A stretch of 16,680 bases of DNA from an uncultured Mogibacterium sp. (GCF_938039775.1 NZ_CALHTQ010000036.1:1-16680), one strand, 5' to 3'. Positions 7,905 to 14,171 are shown, counted from the stretch's first letter. Numbers and translations: made by a program. The notes: generated by a model not told the origin, from the sequence alone.

Positions 7905-7947
7905 AACCGCTGTAGTCATTGGGATTTCAATGACTGCAGCGGTTTTT
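7905..7947 (+). terminator. Terminator of the tetR-hypothetical gene pair
   Basis: A 17-bp stem with one G-U pair (arms 7905-7921 and 7928-7944, core AACCGCTG) and a 6-nt loop is followed by a short run of T. It ends the plus-strand unit about 48 nt after the hypothetical gene. Confidence 0.8.
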
Positions 7948-7980
7948 ACCAACTCTTTTTGTCCTATAACCCTAAATAAA

Positions 7981-8083
7981 CAAAAAACAGAAAAAGGACG
8001 CTTGCGCATCCCTTTCCTGTAGTGTGTGTGTATTCAATAAAAGAAGGAAAGTTTGTATTAGAATAACAAACCTCATTGAACAA
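7981..8083 (-). ncRNA. Candidate small RNA (or long 3' UTR of the cyclodeaminase gene)
   Basis: The gene-free stretch 7858-8221 holds this on the minus strand. An extended -10 (TGCTATACT, 8097-8089) without a clear -35 would start a ~100-nt RNA near 8083. The RNA has a GUUUGU/ACAAAC hairpin enclosed by a UUCAAU/AUUGAA stem, and ends in the intrinsic terminator at 8019-7988. A CUUUCCU segment (8051-8045) can also pair with AGGAAAG in the 5' arm of that terminator (8018-8012). No convincing protein is encoded: a 34-codon frame lacks a ribosome binding site. The alternative is that this is simply the 3' end of the transcript from the gene at 8222-8845. Confidence 0.3.
7982..8019 (-). terminator. 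Minus-strand intrinsic terminator with GNRA loop
   Basis: As RNA, the minus strand folds into a 14-bp stem (8019-8006 with 8001-7988) that includes three G-U pairs, closed by a GCAA tetraloop and followed by UUUUUUG. The G-U pairs would be A-C mismatches on the plus strand, so it is strand-specific. It lies 200 nt past the cyclodeaminase stop and faces the plus-strand terminator at 7905-7947. Confidence 0.8.
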
Positions 8084-8221
8084 TTAGAAGTATAGCACCT
8101 ATTTCAACCTCTTGTGTGAAGGTTATGTGAAATGTTTACTATAATTAATGTTTATTTCAATACTGCTTTTCTACACATGCCCCTTTTTAGGCTTTTTTTG
8201 CATATTTTTTTGGTACGATAA

Positions 8222-8845
8222 TTATTTTGCCTGGCTAAGTATTTTTGCAGATACAATAGCTGCCTCTTCTGCGAGCTTCTCTGACTCTGCTTTCCAGCTC
8301 TCTGCTAGCTCGCGATCAGGAATATATGGTACGTTTGCTGACACGTTGAACTCTGCCGCCTGAACTCCTGCATTTAGATTTAGAGCAGCTACGTACAGAT
8401 CGCTTACTAGCTGCTTGTTGGATCTGCCAATCAGACTGTCGGTGAGTCTGAGCGCGCAGGTGCCCGCTCTCATGACTTTGAGCGGGGCTTCGGCTGCGCC
8501 GACCGAGGCGATGGCAATCGCCTCACTGCGCGCTGCCTTCTCCTCATCAGTTTCCTTAGGCATTCCATATGCGCTTGCAACCTGCCCAAAAGCCTTTTTA
8601 TCTTCGTCCACTCCAGCCATAAGCTGATCTAAATATCCCTTTGCTTCCTCTATCGCTGCTACATTTAGTTCTTCAAACTCTAAATACTTCTTCTTACCAA
8701 CAGTTAGGTTTGCAACCATCATAATCAGAGCTGCACCCTGTGCCGCTGTTAGAGCCGCAACCGCACCCCCGCCTGGAGTTGGCGCACCAGAGCTTAAAGC
8801 TTCAACATATTCATTTATCTTTTTATCGATTAGTCTACCTGCCAT
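8222..8845 (-). CDS. fchA: Cyclodeaminase/cyclohydrolase family protein (folate one-carbon metabolism)
   Basis: A 207-residue, mostly helical cytosolic protein of the FTCD_C family. Members either deaminate 5-formimino-THF to 5,10-methenyl-THF (histidine or purine breakdown) or act as methenyl-THF cyclohydrolase (FchA in clostridia). Sequence alone cannot separate the two reactions. The family hallmark is near the N-terminus: SGAPTPGGGAVAALTAAQGAAL (residues ~19-40), a Gly-rich turn after the first helix. Downstream, GTCALRLTDSLIGRSNKQLVSDL and AALNLNAGV match the conserved helical core. Length fits the stand-alone form rather than the bifunctional ~540-residue mammalian enzyme. GGAGG lies 5 nt before the ATG. 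The gene is alone on its transcript with its own promoter (8934-8962). No formyltransferase or histidine-degradation gene is adjacent. Confidence 0.88.
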   Translation of the reverse strand: MAGRLIDKKINEYVEALSSGAPTPGGGAVAALTAAQGAALIMMVANLTVGKKKYLEFEELNVAAIEEAKGYLDQLMAGVDEDKKAFGQVASAYGMPKETDEEKAARSEAIAIASVGAAEAPLKVMRAGTCALRLTDSLIGRSNKQLVSDLYVAALNLNAGVQAAEFNVSANVPYIPDRELAESWKAESEKLAEEAAIVSAKILSQAK

Positions 8846-8933
8846 GTCGTCCTCCGCTTTCCTTTTCCTATAGATTAGGATTCGTATTTACATTAATTGC
8901 GCATCCTCCGTATAAGAGTGTCTGCATATATCT

Positions 8934-8962
8934 ATTATAGTTTTGTACGTGATAATACACAA
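8934..8962 (-). promoter_or_regulatory. Promoter of the cyclodeaminase gene
   Basis: On the minus strand, TTGTGT (8962-8957), a 17-nt spacer and a perfect TATAAT (8939-8934) predict a leader of about 80 nt. The inverted repeat at 8987-9002 lies about 25 nt upstream. Confidence 0.65.
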
Positions 8963-8986
8963 TGAGCAAGTAAAAATTACTTTATT

Positions 8987-9002
8987 TGTAACAGATGTTA
9001 CA
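8987..9002. promoter_or_regulatory. Candidate operator between the divergent cyclodeaminase and cupin genes
   Basis: A perfect 6-4-6 inverted repeat, TGTAAC-AGAT-GTTACA. It overlaps a possible plus-strand -35 (TTACAT, 8998-9003) that pairs with TATATA at 9022-9027 for the cupin gene. No regulator is encoded next to it. Confidence 0.35.
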
Positions 9003-9093
9003 TGTATTTGTGTGTTAGAGATATATAATCAACTAAAGCAATGAGATTTGCACTTATTGTATAAACTACACATTAGATATAGGAGGTATTGAT

Positions 9094-9426
9094 ATGAAAG
9101 AGCCTATGAAGAATATATCCAAATCAGAAGTTTTGACACTTAAGAACGAAATTGTTTATCAGGATGGTCAGGTAGTGAGCAAGACACTCGCTCAAAACGA
9201 TGCTGTTAGTGTAACACTATTTGCTTTTGACAAAGACGAAGAAATTAGCACTCATGAATCTGGCGGAGATGCTTTCGTAACATGCCTCGATGGAGTGGGG
9301 CGTCTCACTATTGACGGAATCCCACACGAACTTCATGAGGGAGAATCCATCGTAATGCCGGCTGGCCACCCACATGCGGTGTATGCTCAGGAACAGTTCA
9401 AGATGCTCCTTGTAGTGGTATTTTAA
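9094..9426 (+). CDS. Small single-domain cupin protein
   Basis: A 110-residue protein forming one beta-barrel. The first cupin motif is degenerate: THESGGDAFVTCLDGVGRLTIDG (residues ~52-74) keeps one His and the Gly-rich end but lacks the second His of the usual HxH pair. The second motif is better preserved: EGESIVMPAGHPHAVYA, with PxGxPHAV. Small cupins of this type in Firmicutes have no settled function, and a metal-binding or sensing role is possible but with fewer ligands. AGGAGG is 7 nt upstream of the ATG. The gene is monocistronic, with a divergent cyclodeaminase gene upstream and a strong terminator downstream. Confidence 0.87.
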   Translation: MKEPMKNISKSEVLTLKNEIVYQDGQVVSKTLAQNDAVSVTLFAFDKDEEISTHESGGDAFVTCLDGVGRLTIDGIPHELHEGESIVMPAGHPHAVYAQEQFKMLLVVVF

Positions 9427-9457
9427 GACCTTATAATATTAAAATTATATCTGTTCA

Positions 9458-9500
9458 AAAATCCTCTTTGCTAGTTAACAGTAAAGAGGATTTTATATTT
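9458..9500 (+). terminator. Terminator of the cupin gene
   Basis: A 12-bp perfect stem (AAAATCCTCTTT at 9458-9469 with its complement at 9483-9494) and a 13-nt loop, followed by a T-rich run. It lies 31 nt after the cupin stop. Confidence 0.85.
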
Positions 9501-9547
9501 TTATCTTGTCGCTACTATGTTTAGTCTGATATATACTATTATTCTAT

Positions 9548-9581
9548 AAAAAACTCCCGCTCATCTGAGTGGGAGTTTTTT
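9548..9581. terminator. Terminator of the rpsF-ssb-rpsR operon
   Basis: An inverted repeat with core ACTCCC/GGGAGT and CTCA/TGAG, a 2-nt centre and A/T runs on both flanks (9548-9553 and 9576-9581). It ends the minus-strand ribosomal operon 6 nt after rpsR and could also stop plus-strand transcription. Confidence 0.85.
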
Positions 9582-9586
9582 CATCA

Positions 9587-9829
9587 TTATTCGATTTCAG
9601 AATCGAAAGGCATTAGAGCTACTACACGAGCTCTCTTAATAGCAGCTGTAACTGCTCTCTGGTGCATAGCGCATGTACCAGTAACTCTTCTAGGAAGAAT
9701 CTTACCTCTCTCTGTAGTGTACTTCTTTAGAGTCTCTACATCTTTGTAATCGATCTTCTTTTCCTTATCTGCGCAGAACTGGCATACTTTTCTTCTTCTC
9801 ATGCCGCCGCGTCTCTTATTGTTCTCCAT
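9587..9829 (-). CDS. rpsR: 30S ribosomal protein S18 (zinc-ribbon, C+ form)
   Basis: An 80-residue protein that pairs with S6 on the platform of the small ribosomal subunit. The basic N-terminus ([10 protein letters not shown]) and the core [20 protein letters not shown] are typical. The protein keeps Cys16, Cys19 (VCQFC), Cys53 and His56 (GTCAMH), the residues of the zinc-binding form. Many bacteria carry a cysteine-less version instead. AAAGGAG lies 10 nt before the ATG. The gene is last in the rpsF-ssb-rpsR operon, 27 nt after ssb, and is followed directly by a terminator. Confidence 0.97.
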   Translation of the reverse strand: MENNKRRGGMRRRKVCQFCADKEKKIDYKDVETLKKYTTERGKILPRRVTGTCAMHQRAVTAAIKRARVVALMPFDSEIE

Positions 9830-9856
9830 TCGACTTGTACTCCTTTCTCAAGATGT

Positions 9857-10306
9857 TTAGAACGGGATATCCTCTTCAGTTGCCTCAAATGAATCAGGCA
9901 TCGAAGGCTCCATCGGTGAGCTAAAGCTATCGTTAAATGCGCTTGGCTCGCTCTCAGATCTGCGACCATATCCAGAATCGTTTCCGCCGTTACCACCGCC
10001 GAGGAACTCGACGTTGTTAGCGATTACGTCCGTTGTGTATACAGTCTGTCCTTCTCTGTTCTTGTAGCTTCCCGTCTGAATTCTACCGTTGATTGCAACC
10101 TGACGACCCTTGCTTAGATATCTGTCACAGTTTTCAGCCTGCTTGCCAAAAACAGTGATTCTGATGAAATCAGCCTGTCTGTCACGACCCTGTGTACCAG
10201 GTCTATCAACTGCGATGCTGAAGTGCGTAACAGCTGTCTGGTTGTTAGGTGTGTAAGTTAGCTCTGGGTCTCTAGTTAGTCTTCCAATCAGTACTACACT
10301 GTTCAT
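9857..10306 (-). CDS. ssb: Single-stranded DNA-binding protein
   Basis: A 149-residue SSB. The OB fold spans residues ~1-105: it opens MNSVVLIGRLTRDPELTYTP, then FSIAVDRP, then ADFIRITVFGKQAENCDRYLSKGRQV. A flexible Gly/Ser/Pro linker follows (GGGNGGNDSGYG). The acidic tip EEDIPF is intact; it is the docking site for replication and repair proteins and shows this is the housekeeping SSB. GGGAGG is 6 nt upstream of the ATG. The gene sits 15 nt after rpsF and ahead of rpsR, as in Bacillus, so it is expressed with the ribosomal proteins and likely shares their leader control. Confidence 0.98.
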   Translation of the reverse strand: MNSVVLIGRLTRDPELTYTPNNQTAVTHFSIAVDRPGTQGRDRQADFIRITVFGKQAENCDRYLSKGRQVAINGRIQTGSYKNREGQTVYTTDVIANNVEFLGGGNGGNDSGYGRRSESEPSAFNDSFSSPMEPSMPDSFEATEEDIPF

Positions 10307-10321
10307 CGCTTACCTCCCGAC

Positions 10322-10609
10322 TTAGTTCTCGTCCTGGCAAACAATGATGTGTCTCATAACCGCATCAGAAATCTTGAGTCTTCTGTCAAGTTCCTTAGGT
10401 AGCTCAGTGCTAGCCTTGAAAGGAACAACTACGTAGAATCCTTCTTTCTTCTTGTTAATCTGATAAGCAAGCTTTTTGTTGCCCCATACATCAGCTTCGC
10501 CAGCCTCACCATCTTCGTTGATGATGCTCTTAACGTTCTCGATCATGGAGTTCTTCGCTTCCTCATCTAGAGTTGAGTCAAGAATGAACATTACTTCGTA
10601 ATCTCTCAT
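10322..10609 (-). CDS. rpsF: 30S ribosomal protein S6
   Basis: A 95-residue ferredoxin-like protein. It opens with MRDYEVMFILDSTLDEE and carries the conserved WGNKKLAYQINKKKEGFYVVV (residues ~42-62), matching S6 throughout. S6 binds S18, and the pair assembles onto 16S rRNA in the platform. AGGAGG is 7 nt before the ATG. It is the first gene of the operon, behind a promoter at 10682-10709 and a short structured leader that likely gives feedback control by the S6:S18 complex. Confidence 0.98.
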   Translation of the reverse strand: MRDYEVMFILDSTLDEEAKNSMIENVKSIINEDGEAGEADVWGNKKLAYQINKKKEGFYVVVPFKASTELPKELDRRLKISDAVMRHIIVCQDEN

Positions 10610-10617
10610 GTTTTCAC

Positions 10618-10675
10618 CTCCTATGGCCTACGGCACCTCTCGGTGCAGGATTTGGCTTGCGTATTCAAGCCATAC
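10618..10675 (-). ncRNA. rpsF leader RNA, candidate S6:S18 autoregulatory element
   Basis: The predicted transcript begins near 10675. On the minus strand a hairpin GGCTTG/CAAGCC (10672-10667 with 10659-10654) is followed by CCU-GCACC, a GAGA loop and GGUGC-CGU-AGG (10649-10627), that is, two stacked stems with a 3-nt bulge. This places a CCG triplet (10633-10631) just after the upper stem. The published S6:S18-binding motif in rpsF leaders has a CCG adjoining a hairpin, mimicking the 16S rRNA site. An alternative outer pairing TATGGC/GCCATA (10674-10669 with 10627-10622) excludes the first hairpin and ends next to the AGGAGG (10621-10616). This suggests a switch, but I could not fold it by computer. 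Confidence 0.55.
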
Positions 10676-10681
10676 CGTTTA

Positions 10682-10709
10682 ATTATACTGATTTGTCGTA
10701 GAAATTCAA
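10682..10709 (-). promoter_or_regulatory. Promoter of the rpsF-ssb-rpsR operon
   Basis: On the minus strand, TTGAAT (10709-10704), a 16-nt spacer and a perfect TATAAT (10687-10682). The -35 lies within an 8-bp inverted repeat (CGTAGAAA at 10697-10704, TTTCTACG at 10712-10719). The -10 overlaps the stop codon of the gene remnant described next. Confidence 0.7.
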
Positions 10710-10826
10710 GGTTTCTACGCTATTTCCTTGTACCTCTTCAAAAACCAGTTTAACTCTCTGTGCTATTCCGGCATCCGAAGCACCATATATTGTAGCAGCA
10801 TTTGAGACTTCGTCTGCATCTATATA
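10683..10826 (-). pseudogene. Possible 3' remnant of an unidentified gene between larB and rpsF
   Basis: The minus strand has 47 open codons ending at TAA (10685-10683). An in-frame TGA (10829-10827) sits immediately upstream and there is no ATG, GTG or TTG near the 5' end. The translation has balanced, globular-looking composition, for example DADEVSNAATIYGASDAG, then IAQRVKLVFEEVQGN, then LNFYDKSV. The region upstream to larB (10827-10885) is AT-rich and does not look coding. This fits the surviving C-terminal end of a gene whose 5' part was deleted. I do not recognise the family. Chance is the alternative. Confidence 0.35.
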
Positions 10827-10885
10827 TCATAAATTCATATTGCAATATCATTATGGCAAATATTCGAATATTTAGTTGCTTCGAG

Positions 10886-11647
10886 CTACCTTCCTGTAGC
10901 AGCCAGTCTACCTATCTGAGTCGCAATATAACCTGCGCCATAGCCGTTATCTATATTTACTACGGATATTCCATTTGCACAGGAATTAATCATAGTGATG
11001 AGAGCGGATAGTCCATGGAAGTTCGCACCATATCCAACAGATGTAGGTACTGCAATTACAGGGTTTCTAACAAGTCCGCCGAGCACTGTCGGCAGCGCAC
11101 CTTCCATACCTGCAACTGCAACAACGGCATCTGCGCTGCGGATGAGATCTACTTTTGAAAGAAGTCTATGAATACCGCTAACCCCTATATCGTATACGCG
11201 AATCACCTCTGCACCAAAATACTCAGCAGTCTGAGCAGCCTCCTCCGCAACTGGAATATCGGCAGTGCCAGCGCTGCAGACGGCAACAACACCGCCAGCG
11301 CCAGTCCTCTTGTAGCCGCCAGCAGGCTCCACCTTCAGGATCCGCGAGACAGGATCATACACCGCTTCAGGAACAGCTGCCTTAACGAGCGCTGCCTGCT
11401 CCTGACTCGCCCGAGTCCCTAAGGCACAGCCGTCATTTGCGACCATCTTCTGATATATCGAAACGAGGTAATCATCTGGCTTACCAGCGCAGAATATTAC
11501 CTCCGGAAAGCCGGATCTCTGCTCGCGCTGAATATCTAGCTTCGCGAATCCCATCTCATCATAACTGCTACTTTTTATCAGTGTTTCAGCTTCGGCCATA
11601 TCTAGCTCTCCGGCCTTATATTTGTCTAATACATCTGCTATTTTCAT
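10886..11647 (-). CDS. larB: LarB, pyridinium-3,5-biscarboxylic acid mononucleotide synthase
   Basis: First step of nickel-pincer nucleotide (NPN) synthesis. LarB carboxylates the pyridinium ring of nicotinic acid adenine dinucleotide and hydrolyses the phosphoanhydride, giving P2CMN and AMP. The 253-residue length is standard. The N-terminal signature LDIQREQRSGFPEVIFCAGKP spans residues 38-57. The PurE-like (AIR carboxylase) domain covers ~118-245, with SAGTADIPVAEEAA, VAGMEGALPTVLGGLV, VPTSVGYGA, and then NSCANGISVVNIDNGYGAG. Cys223 in NSCANG is the likely equivalent of the cysteine reported to attack the substrate in L. plantarum LarB. An in-frame TAG directly before the ATG fixes the start; the ribosome binding site is weak (GGTAGG). 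It lies 122 nt downstream of larE on the same strand. Confidence 0.94.
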   Translation of the reverse strand: MKIADVLDKYKAGELDMAEAETLIKSSSYDEMGFAKLDIQREQRSGFPEVIFCAGKPDDYLVSIYQKMVANDGCALGTRASQEQAALVKAAVPEAVYDPVSRILKVEPAGGYKRTGAGGVVAVCSAGTADIPVAEEAAQTAEYFGAEVIRVYDIGVSGIHRLLSKVDLIRSADAVVAVAGMEGALPTVLGGLVRNPVIAVPTSVGYGANFHGLSALITMINSCANGISVVNIDNGYGAGYIATQIGRLAATGR

Positions 11648-11769
11648 CTATCTATACCTACCATGTATGTTTAGTTTTATGCCGAGGATTTTTAGTGGGA
11701 TTTCATGATTTGCGGATTTCTCATGCTATTTGTCCACACCCGCTATCATAAGTTTATTGCTCAAGTGCT

Positions 11770-12582
11770 TTATAGCACCTCATTCATACTACCCACTCTA
11801 TATCCGAGCAAGTCCATAGTTACATATATAAAACCAATATTCTTTAGCTTGGTAGCGACTTCCTCTCCGAGCGATAGCAGCCTTGCAAGCTCATCTGGTT
11901 CAACTTCGATGCGAGCCAGATTTTCGCCATGCATACGAACACGCATCTGCACAAACCCATAATCATTTAGGATGCGTTCAGCCTTCTCAACCATGCCTAG
12001 CTTCTCAAGAGTAATCGTCTCTCCGTAGGCAAACCTAGATGCCAGACATGCTGCCGAGGGCTTATTCCACGTCCATAGACCATGCTCATGCGATAGGTTT
12101 CTGATATCTTGCTTAGTCATGCCAACTTCTCTAAGCGGACTCTTTACATCTAGCTCATTGAGTGCCTGTAGCCCGGGTCTGTAATCTCCTAAGTCATCTA
12201 CGTTCGAGCCGTCAGCTACGTACTCTATTCCAAGTTCAGCCGCCTGCTCCTTTAGCTGCGTGAAGATGCCTGTCTTGCATATATAGCATCTATCTGGCGG
12301 ATTCTCTTTGAACCCTTCAATATCAAGCTCATTGGTCTGCACCACAATCTGCCGTATACCTTGATCTTTGCAGAAATCAACAGCTTCACTAGTTTCCCTC
12401 TTAGGAAAAGACCCTGATTCCGCCGTAACCGCAATCATCTTATTTCCTAGCACATCATGCGCAATCTTGGCGAGATATGTAGAATCAACTCCACCCGAGA
12501 AAGCGACGGCTATGCTGCCAAGATTTTTTATATATTCCTTTAGACGTTCTTCTTTCTGTCTCTCAGCTACGGTTACTCCCAT
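11770..12582 (-). CDS. larE: LarE, ATP-dependent sulfur transferase of NPN cofactor synthesis
   Basis: Second step of NPN synthesis. LarE adenylylates the carboxylates of P2CMN and converts them to thiocarboxylates. The 270-residue protein has the PP-loop SGGVDST at residues 29-35 and the conserved DRCYICK (Cys99, Cys102). It also has KPSAACLASRFAYGE, where Cys179 corresponds to the cysteine that L. plantarum LarE sacrifices as its sulfur donor. The two extra cysteines of cluster-type LarE (Thermotoga) are absent: the position four after Cys179 is Phe-Arg sequence, not Cys. So the consuming, single-turnover type is expected. AAGGGG lies 6 nt before the ATG. The gene starts 38 nt after the ABC ATPase gene. 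A short GTGCT/AGCAC hairpin covers its stop codon. Confidence 0.94.
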   Translation of the reverse strand: MGVTVAERQKEERLKEYIKNLGSIAVAFSGGVDSTYLAKIAHDVLGNKMIAVTAESGSFPKRETSEAVDFCKDQGIRQIVVQTNELDIEGFKENPPDRCYICKTGIFTQLKEQAAELGIEYVADGSNVDDLGDYRPGLQALNELDVKSPLREVGMTKQDIRNLSHEHGLWTWNKPSAACLASRFAYGETITLEKLGMVEKAERILNDYGFVQMRVRMHGENLARIEVEPDELARLLSLGEEVATKLKNIGFIYVTMDLLGYRVGSMNEVL

Positions 12583-12620
12583 AGTTTTCCCCTTTTCTGA
12601 TGTTTAACTCTTATGCCTCT

Positions 12621-14165
12621 CTATTCGTCCATGCTTACGATTCTATCGCACACATGCTCAACCATCGGTATATCATGTGATATTAAAATCATCGTGAGTT
12701 GTCTTTCATCATGAATTTCTCTGAGCAGATGCACAATCTCAGCAGCAGTAGGTACGTCCAGTGATGAAAGCGGTTCATCAGCGATAATAAAATCAGGCTC
12801 TGTGATTAATGCTCTTGCAATTGCAGCTCTCTGCCGCTGTCCTCCAGATACATCGTAAGGATGTCTCTTCATGAGCTCCTCATCCAGATGGACCTGTTTC
12901 ATAACTTCCATAACTTTACTTCGTCTCTCTTCTCTGTTTCCTACTCTGTCAATTACGAGCGGTTCTGAGATTATCTCCTCGATAGTCATGCGCGGATTGA
13001 ATGCCGATGCAGAGTCTTGAAAAATCATCTGCGTGCGAACCTCACGCCTATCCCTGCTTCCGCATCTTCCCCATTTTACGCTTCCGCCATTAGGTATGGT
13101 GAGCCCCATGATGATCCTCGCCAAGGTTGACTTCCCACAGCCTGATTGTCCCACGAGTCCAAGAATCTCACCTTTCACTACATCTAATGAGTATCCTGAC
13201 AGAACCTTCTTACATCCTTGCTTTTCGTTTCTGTAGATCATGTCTATATCTTTGGCAATCATTATTTTTTCAGAGGATTCCACTTTATCTATTATTTCGT
13301 CTCGATTACCAATCATCTGACCAAAGTTTCCATGATAATGACTTCCCATTTTGCCATATTGAGAATACCTAACTAAAGCTTTAGTATACTCATGCTTTGG
13401 ATTTTCAAAGATCTCTTCAGCTTCGTCAGCTTCGACAAACCTTCCATCCTTCATAACTGCAATTTTAGTCGCTAACTCGCGCGCTAATCCGAGGTCATGA
13501 GTGATGAATAGGATACCCTTATCTCTCTCTGCAGCCAGCCTCTTCAGCACTGATATTATCTGCTTTTGATTTCTAGGATCAAGCGCTGTAGTAGGCTCGT
13601 CAGCGATGATTAGCGCAGGGTCACATGCAAGAGCAATAGCAACCGCAACTCTCTGTCTTTGTCCGCCAGACAGCTGATGCGGGTAACAGGATAAGTATTT
13701 CTCAGCATCTTTCATGCCCATTTCTCTAAGTAATCCTACTGCCCTCTCGTCGTATTCTCGTTCTGCTTCCACATGCTCACCATCTTCGTGTAGCTTCATG
13801 GGGGTAGTAATCTGCTCCCCAACAGTTCTTACAGGATCTAGTGAATTAAGTGGATCTTGGAACACTATCGAAGCCGCCTTGCCCCTAATTTGTTCAAGCT
13901 CCTTTTCTCCCATCTTAGTGACATCTTTCCCAGATAGACATATGCTTCCCGATAGATGCCTCGCGTGCTGTCTATGCAACATAAGAATCGAGAAACAGAG
14001 CGCTGTTTTTCCCGACCCGGACTCTCCTACGATTGCCATAATCTCTCCCGATTTGACCGTAAGTGAAACGCCCTGCACGGCATGAACTACCCCCTGCTCC
14101 CCGTCGAAGCACATACTGAAATCCTCGATATTAAGAAGTTCTGTGTTGCTTCTATTTTCTGTCAT
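12621..14165 (-). CDS. Fused double ATP-binding protein of a peptide/nickel-type ABC importer
   Basis: A single 514-residue chain holding two nucleotide-binding domains that are usually separate proteins (DppD/DppF, OppD/OppF or NikD/NikE). Domain 1 has Walker A GESGSGKT (~47-54), Q-loop FQDPLNSLDP, signature LSGGQ (~164-168) and Walker B ALIIADEP with the H-loop in ITHDLG. Domain 2 has GQSGCGKS (~337-344), FQDSASAFNP, VSGGQ (~437-441), FIIADEP and SHDIP. Both sites look competent. The C-terminal HPY extension is cut short after domain 1, leaving HEYTKAL and then a linker with GSHYHGNFG, and is missing after domain 2, which stops just past the H-loop at IVSMDE. The gene begins 6 nt after the solute-binding protein gene and ends 38 nt before larE. 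It should power the adjoining permease pair. Confidence 0.92.
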   Translation of the reverse strand: MTENRSNTELLNIEDFSMCFDGEQGVVHAVQGVSLTVKSGEIMAIVGESGSGKTALCFSILMLHRQHARHLSGSICLSGKDVTKMGEKELEQIRGKAASIVFQDPLNSLDPVRTVGEQITTPMKLHEDGEHVEAEREYDERAVGLLREMGMKDAEKYLSCYPHQLSGGQRQRVAVAIALACDPALIIADEPTTALDPRNQKQIISVLKRLAAERDKGILFITHDLGLARELATKIAVMKDGRFVEADEAEEIFENPKHEYTKALVRYSQYGKMGSHYHGNFGQMIGNRDEIIDKVESSEKIMIAKDIDMIYRNEKQGCKKVLSGYSLDVVKGEILGLVGQSGCGKSTLARIIMGLTIPNGGSVKWGRCGSRDRREVRTQMIFQDSASAFNPRMTIEEIISEPLVIDRVGNREERRSKVMEVMKQVHLDEELMKRHPYDVSGGQRQRAAIARALITEPDFIIADEPLSSLDVPTAAEIVHLLREIHDERQLTMILISHDIPMVEHVCDRIVSMDE

Positions 14166-14171
14166 ATGTTT

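Noticed and set aside
7981..8083. 34-codon hydrophobic frame inside the candidate small RNA
   Set aside because: No ribosome binding site, and its 3' third is the terminator hairpin and U-tract.
8178..8212. Plus-strand GCC/GGC hairpin followed by T runs after the cyclodeaminase stop
   Set aside because: The stem is only about 3 bp, and the orientation would not serve the minus-strand gene.
8740..8940. Plus-strand frame overlapping the cyclodeaminase start and its promoter
   Set aside because: Antisense to a strongly supported gene and lacking a plausible product.
9799..9996. 65-codon minus-strand frame across the ssb-rpsR junction
   Set aside because: Out of frame with both well-identified genes; its sequence is a frame-shifted read of ssb.
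10750..10830. 26-codon ATG frame (Cys/Arg-rich) overlapping the larB-rpsF gene remnant
   Set aside because: Unnatural composition and no ribosome binding site; the other frame is far more protein-like.
11759..11780. GTGCT/AGCAC hairpin at the larE stop codon as a terminator
   Set aside because: Only 5 bp and no T-tract follows on the minus strand; read-through into larB is more likely.
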